From: an uncultured Verrucomicrobiota bacterium
Lineage (GTDB): Bacteria > Verrucomicrobiota > Verrucomicrobiae > Opitutales > Opitutaceae
Direction of reading: 5' to 3'
Assembly: GCA_946482165.1 (NCBI GenBank)
Contig: CAMLQS010000177.1
Span: 1 to 10,091, forward strand
DNA length: 10,091 nt
Under the pieces are notes generated by a model. The model had not been told where the DNA came from. It saw nothing but the letters and a program-made list of their open reading frames with translations, and made no database searches. Position 1 is the stretch's first letter. Every line of letters begins with the position of its first letter. Shown here piece by piece: positions 1-7,513 of the stretch. Made by a program: the position numbers and the translations under genes.

Positions 1-265
1 CCTGCGCGACGAGGCCCACCGCTTCGCCAACACCTACAACGCCGACCTCCGCTCGATGAAGATCCGTGAGAGCGTGCTCGACGATTTTCCCGGCCTCGGC
101 CCCGTGCGCCGCGCCGCGCTCATGGAGCGCTTCGGCGACATCGACCGCCTCCGCCGCGCGCGCGAAGATCAAATCGCCGAGGTCGACGGCTTCGGCGAAA
201 AACTCGCCTCCGAACTCCACGCCTTTCTCCACCGCGACCCCCTCACCCCGCCGGACCCTCTTTAA
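1..265 (+). CDS. uvrC: UvrABC excinuclease subunit C, C-terminal end (partial)
   Basis: This is the last ~87 codons of a gene that begins before the window, read in the frame starting at base 2 and ending in TAA at 263-265. The translation opens with LRDEAHRFANTYN, the conserved block near the end of the UvrC endonuclease (RNase H-like) domain. It continues into a tandem helix-hairpin-helix module: DDFPGLGPVRRAALMERFG, then VDGFGEKLASEL. UvrC makes the dual incision around bulky DNA lesions with UvrA and UvrB. The C-terminal HhH pair binds the DNA junction and is needed for the 5' incision. The GIY-YIG nuclease and UvrB-binding domains lie outside the window. The short proline-rich end (DPLTPPDPL) follows the second hairpin directly, so the protein ends at the usual place. 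Identification is firm; completeness cannot be judged. Confidence 0.94.
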   Translation, partial: LRDEAHRFANTYNADLRSMKIRESVLDDFPGLGPVRRAALMERFGDIDRLRRAREDQIAEVDGFGEKLASELHAFLHRDPLTPPDPL

Positions 266-427
266 CATCGTCCCGAAGCCCCGCGCCCATGGACTGCGGC
301 GGCACGATGCCGCCTTCGATCACGAGTCTCGGCTCATCCCCCTCCCCCGCCCCCGCTCCACCCCGCCGGCTTTTCGAGGTTGAGCCGTATCCACCAATGC
401 CGCACGAACGCACGAGCGATTCGCCGC

Positions 428-994
428 ATGTCCTCCCTTTCCTCCCAGCCCGCCCCCGTCGCCAAGACGCCCTTTCTCGCGGCCGCCGCGCTTTTCCTCG
501 GCGTCGCCGCGCTCGTCTTCGCGCTCGCCATCAAGCCCCTCGGCGCCGCCGAGCTCCTCGGCCTGCTCGCCTGCGCCGCCGCCGCCGCTGTCTTCGCCAC
601 CATACCCTTCGCCCTCGATTTCGCCCGCGCCTCCGCCGCGCCCGCCGTCTCGCCCGTGTCGCCCGTCGCGCCCGTCGCCGAAGCCATCGACACTGAAAAA
701 CTCGCCGCGCGGGTCGCCGACCTGGTCGAGGCCCGTCTCGCCGCCGTCGATCAACGCCGGCAGGACGAGATTATCCGCGCCGCCCTCGCCGCCCGCCCCG
801 CCCCCGCCGAGCCGCCCGCCGTTTCGCCCGCGCCGAACTCCGACCAGATCTCCGCGCCCGCCGCCTCCGCCAAGCCCCGCCTCGGCCGCGGCCTCGCCAG
901 CCTGATCCACAATCCCGCCGCCCTCGCCCGCCCCGACCTCGTCGAGCAATCCAAGTCCGCCCCGGGCGACGAAAACGAACGCGCCGCCGCCTGA
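428..994 (+). CDS. Two-helix membrane protein with ParB-like LGRGL motif
   Basis: I do not recognise this 188-residue protein as a named family. Its N-terminal third has two hydrophobic stretches, about residues 15-35 and 43-63, separated by a short KPLGAAE turn, which predicts a membrane hairpin. An Ala/Pro/Val-rich linker follows (67-85), then an amphipathic, possibly coiled-coil helix (about 87-125, AIDTEKLAARVADLVEARL...). A disordered Pro/Ala segment leads to KPRLGRGLASLI at 149-160 and an acidic end. LGRGLxxLI is the signature of ParB N-termini that contact ParA-type ATPases. Here it lies near the C-terminus on a presumably cytoplasmic tail, and no ParB HTH is present. A role as a membrane anchor or adaptor for a ParA/MinD-like ATPase is inference only. 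The ATG at 428 was chosen because it directly precedes the hydrophobic region. An in-frame TTG at 380 would add 16 polar residues. No Shine-Dalgarno is visible. Confidence 0.75.
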   Translation: MSSLSSQPAPVAKTPFLAAAALFLGVAALVFALAIKPLGAAELLGLLACAAAAAVFATIPFALDFARASAAPAVSPVSPVAPVAEAIDTEKLAARVADLVEARLAAVDQRRQDEIIRAALAARPAPAEPPAVSPAPNSDQISAPAASAKPRLGRGLASLIHNPAALARPDLVEQSKSAPGDENERAAA

Positions 995-1027
995 CGCCGC
1001 CGCCAAACGCGCCTGATCGCACCGGAA

Positions 1028-1066
1028 GCGCCGCGGGCTTTCGCGAAACCGGCCCACGCGCGGCGC
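1028..1066. other. Nested GC-rich inverted repeat, possible transcription terminator
   Basis: GCGCCGCG (1028-1035) pairs perfectly with CGCGGCGC (1059-1066). Inside the loop lies the 10-bp palindrome TTTCGCGAAA (1039-1048). The structure sits 34 bp after the stop of the membrane-protein gene and 44 bp before the propeller gene. A strong stem here would suit termination between the two genes, but no T-run follows, so a canonical intrinsic terminator is not supported. The inner palindrome could instead be a protein-binding site. Confidence 0.35.
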
Positions 1067-1109
1067 CTCGTCGCTTGCGCAAATCCCCTGCGCCACCTCG
1101 ACTGGCGCG

Positions 1110-4100
1110 ATGCCGTTTCCGTCGTTCCCGCTCGGCTCGCGCCAACACATCTCCGCCCGCCTGCGCTCCCTGCGCCGATCTGCGGCCGGATTTATCGGCG
1201 GCGTCGTCCTCGCCGCGGCCGGCGCGATCCCCGGCCGGGCCGAGCTCCCGCCCGACGTGTTCTCGACCGAGGAGTCGATCGCGCCCGCCTACACGATCCC
1301 GCATCCGCTCGGCGGCAGCTCGATCTATGAGGGCGCCTGGACCCTCGCCGGCGATCACCTCGTCGAGATGGACCCCTACAACCTCGCGACCAGTTCCGCC
1401 GAGGTCTCGCTCACCGTGCGCAAGGCCGCCGATCACGCGCCGCTTTATCGCCTCCGCCCGAACATCGAGATAACCGGCGCCACCGACGGGGAGGTCTTCT
1501 CCGACGGCAAAGACCTCGCGTTTCGCACCCGCCCGCAGCCGGACGCGACCGCGCGCGTCGAGGTCCGCGATCTCGCGACCGGCGCCCTCCGCTTCTCGCT
1601 CGGCCAGACCGATCCGAGGGGCAACGACGACTTCGGACGCGCCGTGTGGTTCACCGCGAACCGCATCCTCGTCGCCGCCCCCGGCCGCGACCGCTACCAC
1701 CGCGACGCCGGCGCGCTCTACGTTTTCGACCGCGCCACCGGCCGCCACGTCGGCAACGTCGGCCCGGGAGTGAAGGGCGCCCTGTTCGGCACCGCGCCCG
1801 ACTCCGCCGCCCGCGGCGGCCCGCAACCGCTCGACACCCCCTACGTCCAGGTCTCCGGCAAACGCGCCCTCATCGTCCACGGCCGACGCGCCTTCGTTTT
1901 CTCCGGGGATCGGCTGCACCCGCTCGTCATCCCGGCCAACGGACTGAACCGCGTCGAACTCCACCAAGCCATCCTCACCGAAGATCGCGTCATCCTCGCC
2001 ACCGCCGAATCTCGCCTCGGCCGCGTCCGCCCCGGCCGCGTCATCGGCTACGAGCTCGCCACCCGACGCCGACTCTACCAGCTCGGCGCCGCGGCCCTCC
2101 GCGGCTCCTACGATTTCCCTTCCCGCATCCTCGTCGAAAACGGTCGCCTCCACGTCCTCGACGCCGTGGCCGGCGCCGGCGGCACCGAGCGCCGCGGCGC
2201 GCTCCACGTTTTCAACGTCGCCAATGGCAAACGCGTCCGCGGCCTCGACTTCCCCTACTCCGAAAACGCCGCCCCCGACGCGCGGTCCTTCACCTACGCG
2301 GACGGGCGGCTCTGGTTGCGACGTCACGAGCCCGCCGAAGGCCAAACGCCGCGCACCCTCTGGCACGCCTACGACCCCGCCACGCTCGAGACGCTCCTCT
2401 TCCTCGCTCCTCCCGGCGAAGACCGCTTCCGCGGCCGCGCGCCGCAAACCTTGCCCGGCGGCCGCCTCGCCGTCGCCGCCTCGCGCGTCACGCGCACCTT
2501 CCCGTGGCCGATCTTGTTCACTCCCGTCGGCGCCCGCGTATCCATCGCCTCGTCCGCCGCCTCGCGCTCCTTCGCCGCCGGCTCGAGCTGGCAACTCCAC
2601 GACCCCTTCACCACCACCGGCGCCGGCGTGCTGCTCTACGACCTCGCCGCCGCCACCTGGACCCACCGGCTCGTGCTCGAGGGCGATTTCGTCAACTACC
2701 ACAACAGCAGCTGGGATCCGCAGCCTTACGACAATCTCCGCATCACGCCGGGCCCCGTCCCCGCGAGCGTCCTGGTCCGCGGCGACGGCAACCGCTTCGC
2801 CCACGTCTCCCGCTACGACCCCGCGCTCTCCGACATCGAGCCGTCGACCGCCCTCGAAGGCCGCCTCTCCGCCTCTCTGCAAAGCGGTTTCGCCTACGGG
2901 CTGTTCCGCCGCGCCTCGCCCAGGGACGCGTTCGCCTTCGACTCCGACCTCGGCGTCAGCCTGAGCGCCTCCCTCGAGAAGGTCGTCCCCTACGAATACG
3001 CCTTCGCGGCCGGCGCCTACCGTCTCGACGGGCAACAAATCTCCCACCGGCTCTCCGCGCCCGAAACGGCGCTGCCTATGGTTCTCCACGGCAACAATTT
3101 GACCGGAATCGCCGCCTTCGGCGACTCCCTCGTCGTCGGCTCCGGCACGGGCGTATTCGCGGGCGACAGCCAGCGGGTGGAGCTAATCGACCTCTCGACC
3201 GGCGAACTCCGCGCCAGCATCGCCGACGCCGGCGGCCCGCTCGCCCTCAACGACGACTACCTCGTGCTCAAGGTCTCCGGCGTCATCAAACTTTACGACG
3301 CCCGCACCGGCGCATCCCTTCCCCTGCCCGTGCCATACCCCGTGATCGGCGACCGGGTCGCCCTGTCCGGAGATCGGCTCGTCACCACCTCCGCCCACTC
3401 GCACTATCTCTCGGGAGACTACACCCATGTGGCCCGCGTCAACATCTACTCCCTGCCCGGCGGCCAGCTTCTCCATTCCCTGCCCTTCGCCACCAAAACG
3501 TCCTCGCTCTCGTGGGACACCCCGCCCCTCGATCTCGCCGTCACCGACGACGCGATCATCGTCCGCACCGTCCCGGACGTCGGCTCCTACGCCGATGCGG
3601 GACGCGTGCGCGTCATCGATCTCCACACCTTCGAAACCCGTTACGAACTCGCCTCGCCCGCGCCCTCGACCGGCGACTGGTTCGGCGGCTGGCTCGCCGC
3701 CGCCGGCCAATGGCTCGCGGTCGGCTCCGGCGGAGCCTCGGAGGTGTTCGTGTTCGACCTGCCCACCGGCGAACTCCGCCATACGCTCGTCCTCTCCGAC
3801 CGCCCGGACGACATCACAGACTACGCCATGATCGCCCCCCGTCTCGTGATCGACGCCGAGCACGACCGCCTCGGCTGGTTCGTGAACGACGACCCGTTCC
3901 ACACCGAAGGCTTCACCCTCTCCGATTCCACCGCCGTCTACCTCTTCGACCTCGCGACCGGGCTGGAGGAGGCCAAGATCACGCCCGCGCCCTCGGCCAG
4001 CTCCTCCAGCCGCGCCGAGTTCACCGGCGTCGCGCTCGTCGGAGGTCGTCTTCTCGCGACCACCAAATTCGGCGCCGTGCTTTCCGTCGAACTCGCCGAC

Positions 4101-4376
4101 GCGCTCGCCGCGCCCCTTGCCACGACCAGCGAGATCCTCGCCGCCGAGCCCGCGATCCGGCTCGAGTTTCCCTCCCGCCGCGGCGTGAGCTACCAGCCCG
4201 AGGCGAGCGCCGACGACGGCGCCACCTGGACCGCGCTCGGCGCCAAGCACTACGGCGACGGCCAGCCCGCCACGCTGCGACGCTCCCTCGCCGGCCTACC
4301 CGCGCCCGAATCCCTTCGCTTCCGCCTGCGGACCGCGTGGGAATCGGCGCCCCTCGGCTGGGGCTTGGTCTGGTGA
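1110..4376 (+). CDS. Large exported beta-propeller / FG-GAP-like repeat protein
   Basis: The product is 1088 residues. Residues 17-44 look like a signal peptide: basic RLRSLRRS, hydrophobic GFIGGVVLAAAGA, then GRA before E45, so it is probably exported. The rest is built from repeated beta-propeller-like blades with a recurring D-x-(x)TG turn, for example YVFDRATG (about 204-211) and FDLPTGELRH (882-891), plus IDLSTGELR and FDLATGLEEA. One blade resembles an FG-GAP repeat: DDFGRAV (FG at 175-176), then LVAAPG and GALYVFD. No catalytic motif or PQQ ligand set was recognised. The last ~70 residues form a separate beta module (GVSYQPEASADDGATW) resembling C-terminal modules I associate with secreted verrucomicrobial proteins. 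The likely role is a structural or ligand-binding envelope or extracellular protein; the function is unknown. The ATG at 1110 is favoured by the signal peptide. No Shine-Dalgarno precedes it, and long shadow frames overlap it because of the GC bias. Confidence 0.85.
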   Translation: MPFPSFPLGSRQHISARLRSLRRSAAGFIGGVVLAAAGAIPGRAELPPDVFSTEESIAPAYTIPHPLGGSSIYEGAWTLAGDHLVEMDPYNLATSSAEVSLTVRKAADHAPLYRLRPNIEITGATDGEVFSDGKDLAFRTRPQPDATARVEVRDLATGALRFSLGQTDPRGNDDFGRAVWFTANRILVAAPGRDRYHRDAGALYVFDRATGRHVGNVGPGVKGALFGTAPDSAARGGPQPLDTPYVQVSGKRALIVHGRRAFVFSGDRLHPLVIPANGLNRVELHQAILTEDRVILATAESRLGRVRPGRVIGYELATRRRLYQLGAAALRGSYDFPSRILVENGRLHVLDAVAGAGGTERRGALHVFNVANGKRVRGLDFPYSENAAPDARSFTYADGRLWLRRHEPAEGQTPRTLWHAYDPATLETLLFLAPPGEDRFRGRAPQTLPGGRLAVAASRVTRTFPWPILFTPVGARVSIASSAASRSFAAGSSWQLHDPFTTTGAGVLLYDLAAATWTHRLVLEGDFVNYHNSSWDPQPYDNLRITPGPVPASVLVRGDGNRFAHVSRYDPALSDIEPSTALEGRLSASLQSGFAYGLFRRASPRDAFAFDSDLGVSLSASLEKVVPYEYAFAAGAYRLDGQQISHRLSAPETALPMVLHGNNLTGIAAFGDSLVVGSGTGVFAGDSQRVELIDLSTGELRASIADAGGPLALNDDYLVLKVSGVIKLYDARTGASLPLPVPYPVIGDRVALSGDRLVTTSAHSHYLSGDYTHVARVNIYSLPGGQLLHSLPFATKTSSLSWDTPPLDLAVTDDAIIVRTVPDVGSYADAGRVRVIDLHTFETRYELASPAPSTGDWFGGWLAAAGQWLAVGSGGASEVFVFDLPTGELRHTLVLSDRPDDITDYAMIAPRLVIDAEHDRLGWFVNDDPFHTEGFTLSDSTAVYLFDLATGLEEAKITPAPSASSSSRAEFTGVALVGGRLLATTKFGAVLSVELADALAAPLATTSEILAAEPAIRLEFPSRRGVSYQPEASADDGATWTALGAKHYGDGQPATLRRSLAGLPAPESLRFRLRTAWESAPLGWGLVW

Positions 4377-4422
4377 CGCGTCCGCCTCGTCTCGCGCCCG
4401 CAAACGCGTTAAGCCCCCTCCG

Positions 4423-4851
4423 ATGAAACCCTCCCGCGCCGCCTCCGTCCGTCCCCGCGCCGCACGGCCCGAGCATCCGCTCGAATGGCTCGCCGAGCCG
4501 ATTCTCGACGACCCAGGCTTTGAAATGAAATCCTGGTTCGGCGGCCGCAGCCTCATGCTGGACGGCAAACACCAGCTCTTCCTCAGCGCCCAGGGCGAGC
4601 CCTGGCAGGGCGTGCTCGTCTGCACCTTCCACGAGCACCAGCCCTCGCTCCTCGCCGAGTTCCCCGCGCTGCTCCGGCACCCCGTCCTGGGCAAATGGCT
4701 CTACCTCCCAGAGTCCGCCGAGACCTTCGAGCGCGACGCCAAGCGCCTCGTGCAACTCGCCCGCGCCCGCGATCCGCGGCTCGGTGTCGCGTCGTCCGCG
4801 AAGAAGAAAAAGCGCGCCGCCAAGCCCGTGCGCTTCGGCGACAAGCTCTGA
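4423..4851 (+). CDS. Conserved-looking small protein, possibly TfoX/YjbR-like
   Basis: This 142-residue soluble protein starts 46 bp after the propeller gene. An Arg/Pro-rich leader (1-16) is followed by a compact domain with MKSWFGGRSLMLDGKHQLFL, an EPWQGVLVCTFHEH segment and HPVLGKWLYLP. The WFGG...LDGK stretch resembles the MFGG...DGK start of TfoX N-terminal/YjbR-like domains, which are small alpha/beta folds. The similarity is short, and the assignment is tentative. The C-terminus is strongly basic (SSAKKKKRAAKPVRFGDKL), which could bind nucleic acid or be a disordered tail. Gene context gives no functional clue, because the upstream neighbour is secreted and the downstream neighbour convergent. 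The ATG at 4423 is the first start in frame with good coding character. No Shine-Dalgarno is visible. Confidence 0.78.
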   Translation: MKPSRAASVRPRAARPEHPLEWLAEPILDDPGFEMKSWFGGRSLMLDGKHQLFLSAQGEPWQGVLVCTFHEHQPSLLAEFPALLRHPVLGKWLYLPESAETFERDAKRLVQLARARDPRLGVASSAKKKKRAAKPVRFGDKL

Positions 4852-4877
4852 GGCGCCCGCGAAACGGCTCCGCCGCC

Positions 4878-4917
4878 CCGCTACGCTGACTGGCCGTAGC
4901 GGAAGCGCGGAGCGCTT
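4878..4917. repeat. Two adjacent hairpins between convergent genes
   Basis: CCGCTACG (4878-4885) pairs with CGTAGCGG (4895-4902) around a 9-base loop. It is followed at once by AAGCGC (4903-4908) pairing with GCGCTT (4912-4917) around a 3-base loop. The block lies 27 bp after the stop of the + strand gene and runs into a third hairpin. It may be part of a bidirectional termination region or a copy of a dispersed REP-like element. I cannot tell which from one copy. Confidence 0.5.
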
Positions 4918-4920
4918 TCG

Positions 4921-4949
4921 CCGGAGAGACCTGCCCGCCTCTCCGGTTT
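4921..4949. terminator. Probable terminator hairpin for the convergent gene pair
   Basis: A perfect 8-bp stem, CCGGAGAG (4921-4928) and CTCTCCGG (4939-4946), encloses a 10-base loop and is followed by TTT on the + strand. It lies between the stop of the small + gene (4851) and the stop of the minus-strand sulfur gene (4976), where transcripts from both sides should end. The T-run is short, so efficiency as an intrinsic terminator is uncertain. Confidence 0.5.
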
Positions 4950-4975
4950 CAATGCGCCGCAAACACGAAGGCGTA

Positions 4976-7471
4976 TCAGATAAACAGATTCGTCCCCGTC
5001 GTCTCCGCCGAGGCGAGGTAGTCCGCCACCCCGCCAAACTCCACCCCCTCGATCAACTCCTCGGCGCGGATGCCCATCGCGTCCATCGACATCGTGCAGA
5101 CCACGAGCCGCGCGCCCGCCATCCGCGCCGCGCCCAGCAAGCCCGGCAGGTTCGGCAGCCGCTTGCTCGCCATCTGGTATTTCATCATCCGCCGCCCCGC
5201 CCCGAGAAAGTTCATCTTCGAGAGCGGCAGCGCGCCCAATCCACGCGGCAGCATCCAGCCAAACATCCGGTCGAGGACCGTCTTTCCCTCCACCGCCACC
5301 GGCTGCTCGCGCCGCAGCGCGTTGATGCCCCAAAAGGTGAAAAACATCGTCACCTGCCCGCCCATCGCCGCCGCGCCGTTCGCGATCACCAACGCGGCCA
5401 TGACCCTGTCCATCTCGCCGGAAAACACGACCAAGGTCGCGCCCTTCCGCCGCGCGTCCCCCGCCGGCATGGGCGGCAACGCGCCGGCCCCCGCCGACGC
5501 CACCACGCACGACGAGGCAGGCCTCCGCAGCCGCGCCTTGATCAACCCTTTCGCCCGCTCGACGCCAAGCAGCTCAAATCCGTTCGAGCGCGCAAATGCG
5601 TCGATGTCGCGCGCGAAGCCTGGATCGCTCGCCGTCACCGCCAGCTCCTGCCCGGGCGCGAGCGTCTCGCAACGCGCCTTCACCTGCATCAGCGGCCCGG
5701 GACACGCCATGCCCGTGCAATCAAGCGCGGCCACCTCATGCGCGACGGTCCCCGAGGCCGGCTTCCCCGCCGGGACAGGGCCCGTGGGCGCAGCCGGCGC
5801 GGACACGACCGGCGCCACCGCCGGCGCGGACACCGGCCGGGCGCGCATACCGCCGGCCAGGCTCACGACGTCGAAGCCCGCCTGCGCGAGCACGCGCGCC
5901 GCGAAGTAGCTCGTCTTGCCCAGCGCGCACACCGTCACCCAGGGGCGCGAACGGTCCAGCTCGCCGAGGCGCGCGCGCAGCTCGGGAAAGGGGATGTTTA
6001 CCGCTCCCGGCACGGGCGACACCTGCGCAACCGCGGCCGGGCGCACGTCGAGCACCGCGCGCTCCGCGGGCAATTCGTTCACGGGCCGCACCAGCCCGTC
6101 GCGGGCGTTCTGCGCCGCGAATCCCACCGTGTTCACCACGTCGCGCGCGCTGCCAAAAGGCGGCGCATAGGCGAGCTCCAGCCCGGCGAGATCGTCGATG
6201 GTCATTTTGCCCGCCAGCGCGGTCGCGATCACGTCGAGGCGCTTGTCGACGCCGTCCGCGCCCACCGCCTGCGCGCCGAGCACGCGCCCGTCCTCGGGCG
6301 ACCAGAGCAGCTTCAAGGTCAGCGGCGTCGCGCCCGGGAAGTAGCTCGCGTGCTGATAGTCCGTGACGACCGTCGCCCGATACGCCCGCCCCGCCTGCGC
6401 GAGGCGTTTCTCCGACCAGCCGGCGAGCCCGGCCGCGACGTCGAACACCCGCACGATCGCGGTCCCGACGTGCCCCGGATAGGGCCGCGCCTCGGCAGGA
6501 CGAAAAACGTGGTCCGCGATCACGCGCCCCTGCCGGTTCGCCGGCCCGCCGAGCGGCAGATTCATCGGCGCGCCCGTGAGGCGGTCGACGCTCTCGACCA
6601 CGTCGCCCGCCGCGTAGACGTCGGGATCGCTCGTGCGCATGAACGAGTCGACCTTGATCGTTCCGCGCGCGCCGAGCTCCAGCCCCGCCGCGGCCGCGAG
6701 GCCGCTCTCCGGCTTCACGCCGATGGCCAGCACCACGAAATCCGCCGCCAGCTTCCGGCCCGACTTGAGGCTCGCCGCCAGCCCCGCGCCCTCCGGCGCG
6801 AAACCCGCGATGGCGTCGCCCAGCACGAGCTCCACGCCCTCGTGGCGCAGCGCCTCCGCCACCGGCGCCGCGATCTCCGGATCCAGCGGAGGCAGCACCT
6901 GGTCCGCCGCCTCGACGACCGTAACGATTTTCCCGATACGCCGTAGCTGCTCCGCCATCTCCAGGCCGATGAAGCCCGCGCCGATCACCAGGACGCGCCC
7001 CGCGGCGGCGGCGGCGATCTTGATGCGGTCCATGTCCGGCAGGTTGCGCAACGTGAGCACGCGCGGGTCGTCGATCCCCGGCAGCGGCGGACGCAGGGGC
7101 GCGGCGCCCGGCGCGAGGATCAGCTTGTCGTAGGGCAGCTCGAACTCCGCCGCGCCCGGAGCGACCTCCCGCGCCACGACGACCTTGCGCGCCCGGTCGA
7201 TCCGCAGCGCCTCGGTGCGCACGCGCACTTCGATGTTCAAGAGCTTCGCCAGGCTGTCCGGCGTCTGCACCGCGAGCCGCGCGCGGTCCGCGATCTCGCC
7301 GCCGATGTGGTAGGGCAGACCGCAGTTGGCGAAGGAGACGTCGGGCCCGCGTTCGAGCACGGTGATGCGCGCCGTTTCCGACAGACGCCGGGCGCGCGCC
7401 GCCGCCGAGGCGCCGGCGGCCACGCCGCCCACGATAACGATGCGAAGAGAAGAAGAGTCGAAGGCTTTCAT
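4976..7471 (-). CDS. CoA-disulfide/persulfide reductase–rhodanese–TusA–DsrE fusion
   Basis: This 831-residue cytoplasmic flavoprotein has four sulfur modules. Residues 1-450 are a CoA-disulfide-reductase-type FAD/NAD(P)H oxidoreductase. It has the FAD-binding GGVAAGASAAARARR (15-29), active-site NCGLPY with C50, a second Rossmann motif GAGFIGLE (164-171) followed by acidic E187 (suggesting NADH), AAGD (287-290), and the C-terminal YQHASYFPG and YAPPFGSA motifs. Residues 460-545 are a rhodanese domain with C515 in VCALGKTS. About 578-650 is TusA/SirA with CPGP (C590). About 674-831 is a DsrE/DsrF-like domain with C792 in VVCTMSMDAMG. Reductase-rhodanese relatives (Npsr, Bacillus CoADR-RHD) reduce CoA disulfides, persulfides or polysulfides. 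The TusA and DsrE parts suggest relay of sulfane sulfur within one chain. ATG 7471 was chosen because it directly precedes the FAD motif; upstream in-frame ATGs fall in the operator or the divergent gene. It is divergent from an ArsR gene that probably represses it. Confidence 0.93.
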   Translation of the reverse strand: MKAFDSSSLRIVIVGGVAAGASAAARARRLSETARITVLERGPDVSFANCGLPYHIGGEIADRARLAVQTPDSLAKLLNIEVRVRTEALRIDRARKVVVAREVAPGAAEFELPYDKLILAPGAAPLRPPLPGIDDPRVLTLRNLPDMDRIKIAAAAAGRVLVIGAGFIGLEMAEQLRRIGKIVTVVEAADQVLPPLDPEIAAPVAEALRHEGVELVLGDAIAGFAPEGAGLAASLKSGRKLAADFVVLAIGVKPESGLAAAAGLELGARGTIKVDSFMRTSDPDVYAAGDVVESVDRLTGAPMNLPLGGPANRQGRVIADHVFRPAEARPYPGHVGTAIVRVFDVAAGLAGWSEKRLAQAGRAYRATVVTDYQHASYFPGATPLTLKLLWSPEDGRVLGAQAVGADGVDKRLDVIATALAGKMTIDDLAGLELAYAPPFGSARDVVNTVGFAAQNARDGLVRPVNELPAERAVLDVRPAAVAQVSPVPGAVNIPFPELRARLGELDRSRPWVTVCALGKTSYFAARVLAQAGFDVVSLAGGMRARPVSAPAVAPVVSAPAAPTGPVPAGKPASGTVAHEVAALDCTGMACPGPLMQVKARCETLAPGQELAVTASDPGFARDIDAFARSNGFELLGVERAKGLIKARLRRPASSCVVASAGAGALPPMPAGDARRKGATLVVFSGEMDRVMAALVIANGAAAMGGQVTMFFTFWGINALRREQPVAVEGKTVLDRMFGWMLPRGLGALPLSKMNFLGAGRRMMKYQMASKRLPNLPGLLGAARMAGARLVVCTMSMDAMGIRAEELIEGVEFGGVADYLASAETTGTNLFI

Positions 7472-7478
7472 ACGATTT

Positions 7479-7498
7479 ATGCGCATATGCGCATATGC
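7479..7498. promoter_or_regulatory. Palindromic tandem operator, probable ArsR-family binding site
   Basis: The sequence is ATGCGCATATGCGCATATGC, with two overlapping perfect 16-bp palindromes at 7479-7494 and 7483-7498. It is one of the few AT-containing stretches in the region and lies in the 63-bp gap between the divergent sulfur-fusion and arsR starts. ArsR/SmtB dimers bind short AT-containing inverted repeats that overlap promoters, so this is the natural operator for autorepression and control of the fusion gene. It begins only 7 bp from the fusion gene's ATG (7471). Confidence 0.72.
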
Positions 7499-7513
7499 TT
7501 GACTGACTGTCAA
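7499..7513. promoter_or_regulatory. TTGAC–GTCAA inverted repeat with possible -35 element
   Basis: TTGAC (7499-7503) and GTCAA (7509-7513) form a 5-bp inverted repeat around TGACT, directly abutting the operator. On the minus strand, 7513-7508 reads TTGACA, a perfect -35 hexamer. The matching -10 window (about 7492-7484) falls inside the operator but has no good TATAAT match. If used, transcription of the fusion gene would start within about 10 bases of its ATG. The promoter assignment is inference. Confidence 0.4.

Noticed and set aside
771..3089. Long minus-strand open frame (772 codons) opposite the propeller gene
   Set aside because: It is a GC-bias shadow: Gly/Ala/Arg/Glu-rich low-complexity translation with no domain. 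The + strand gene on the same DNA has a signal peptide and propeller repeats.
1646..4426. Second + strand open frame (926 codons) overlapping the propeller gene
   Set aside because: The translation is almost pure Arg/Pro/His low complexity, typical of an off-frame read of high-GC coding DNA.
4784..6946. Plus-strand open frame (720 codons) antisense to the sulfur-fusion gene
   Set aside because: Arg/His-rich shadow translation with no recognisable domain. It also overlaps the hairpin region between the convergent genes.
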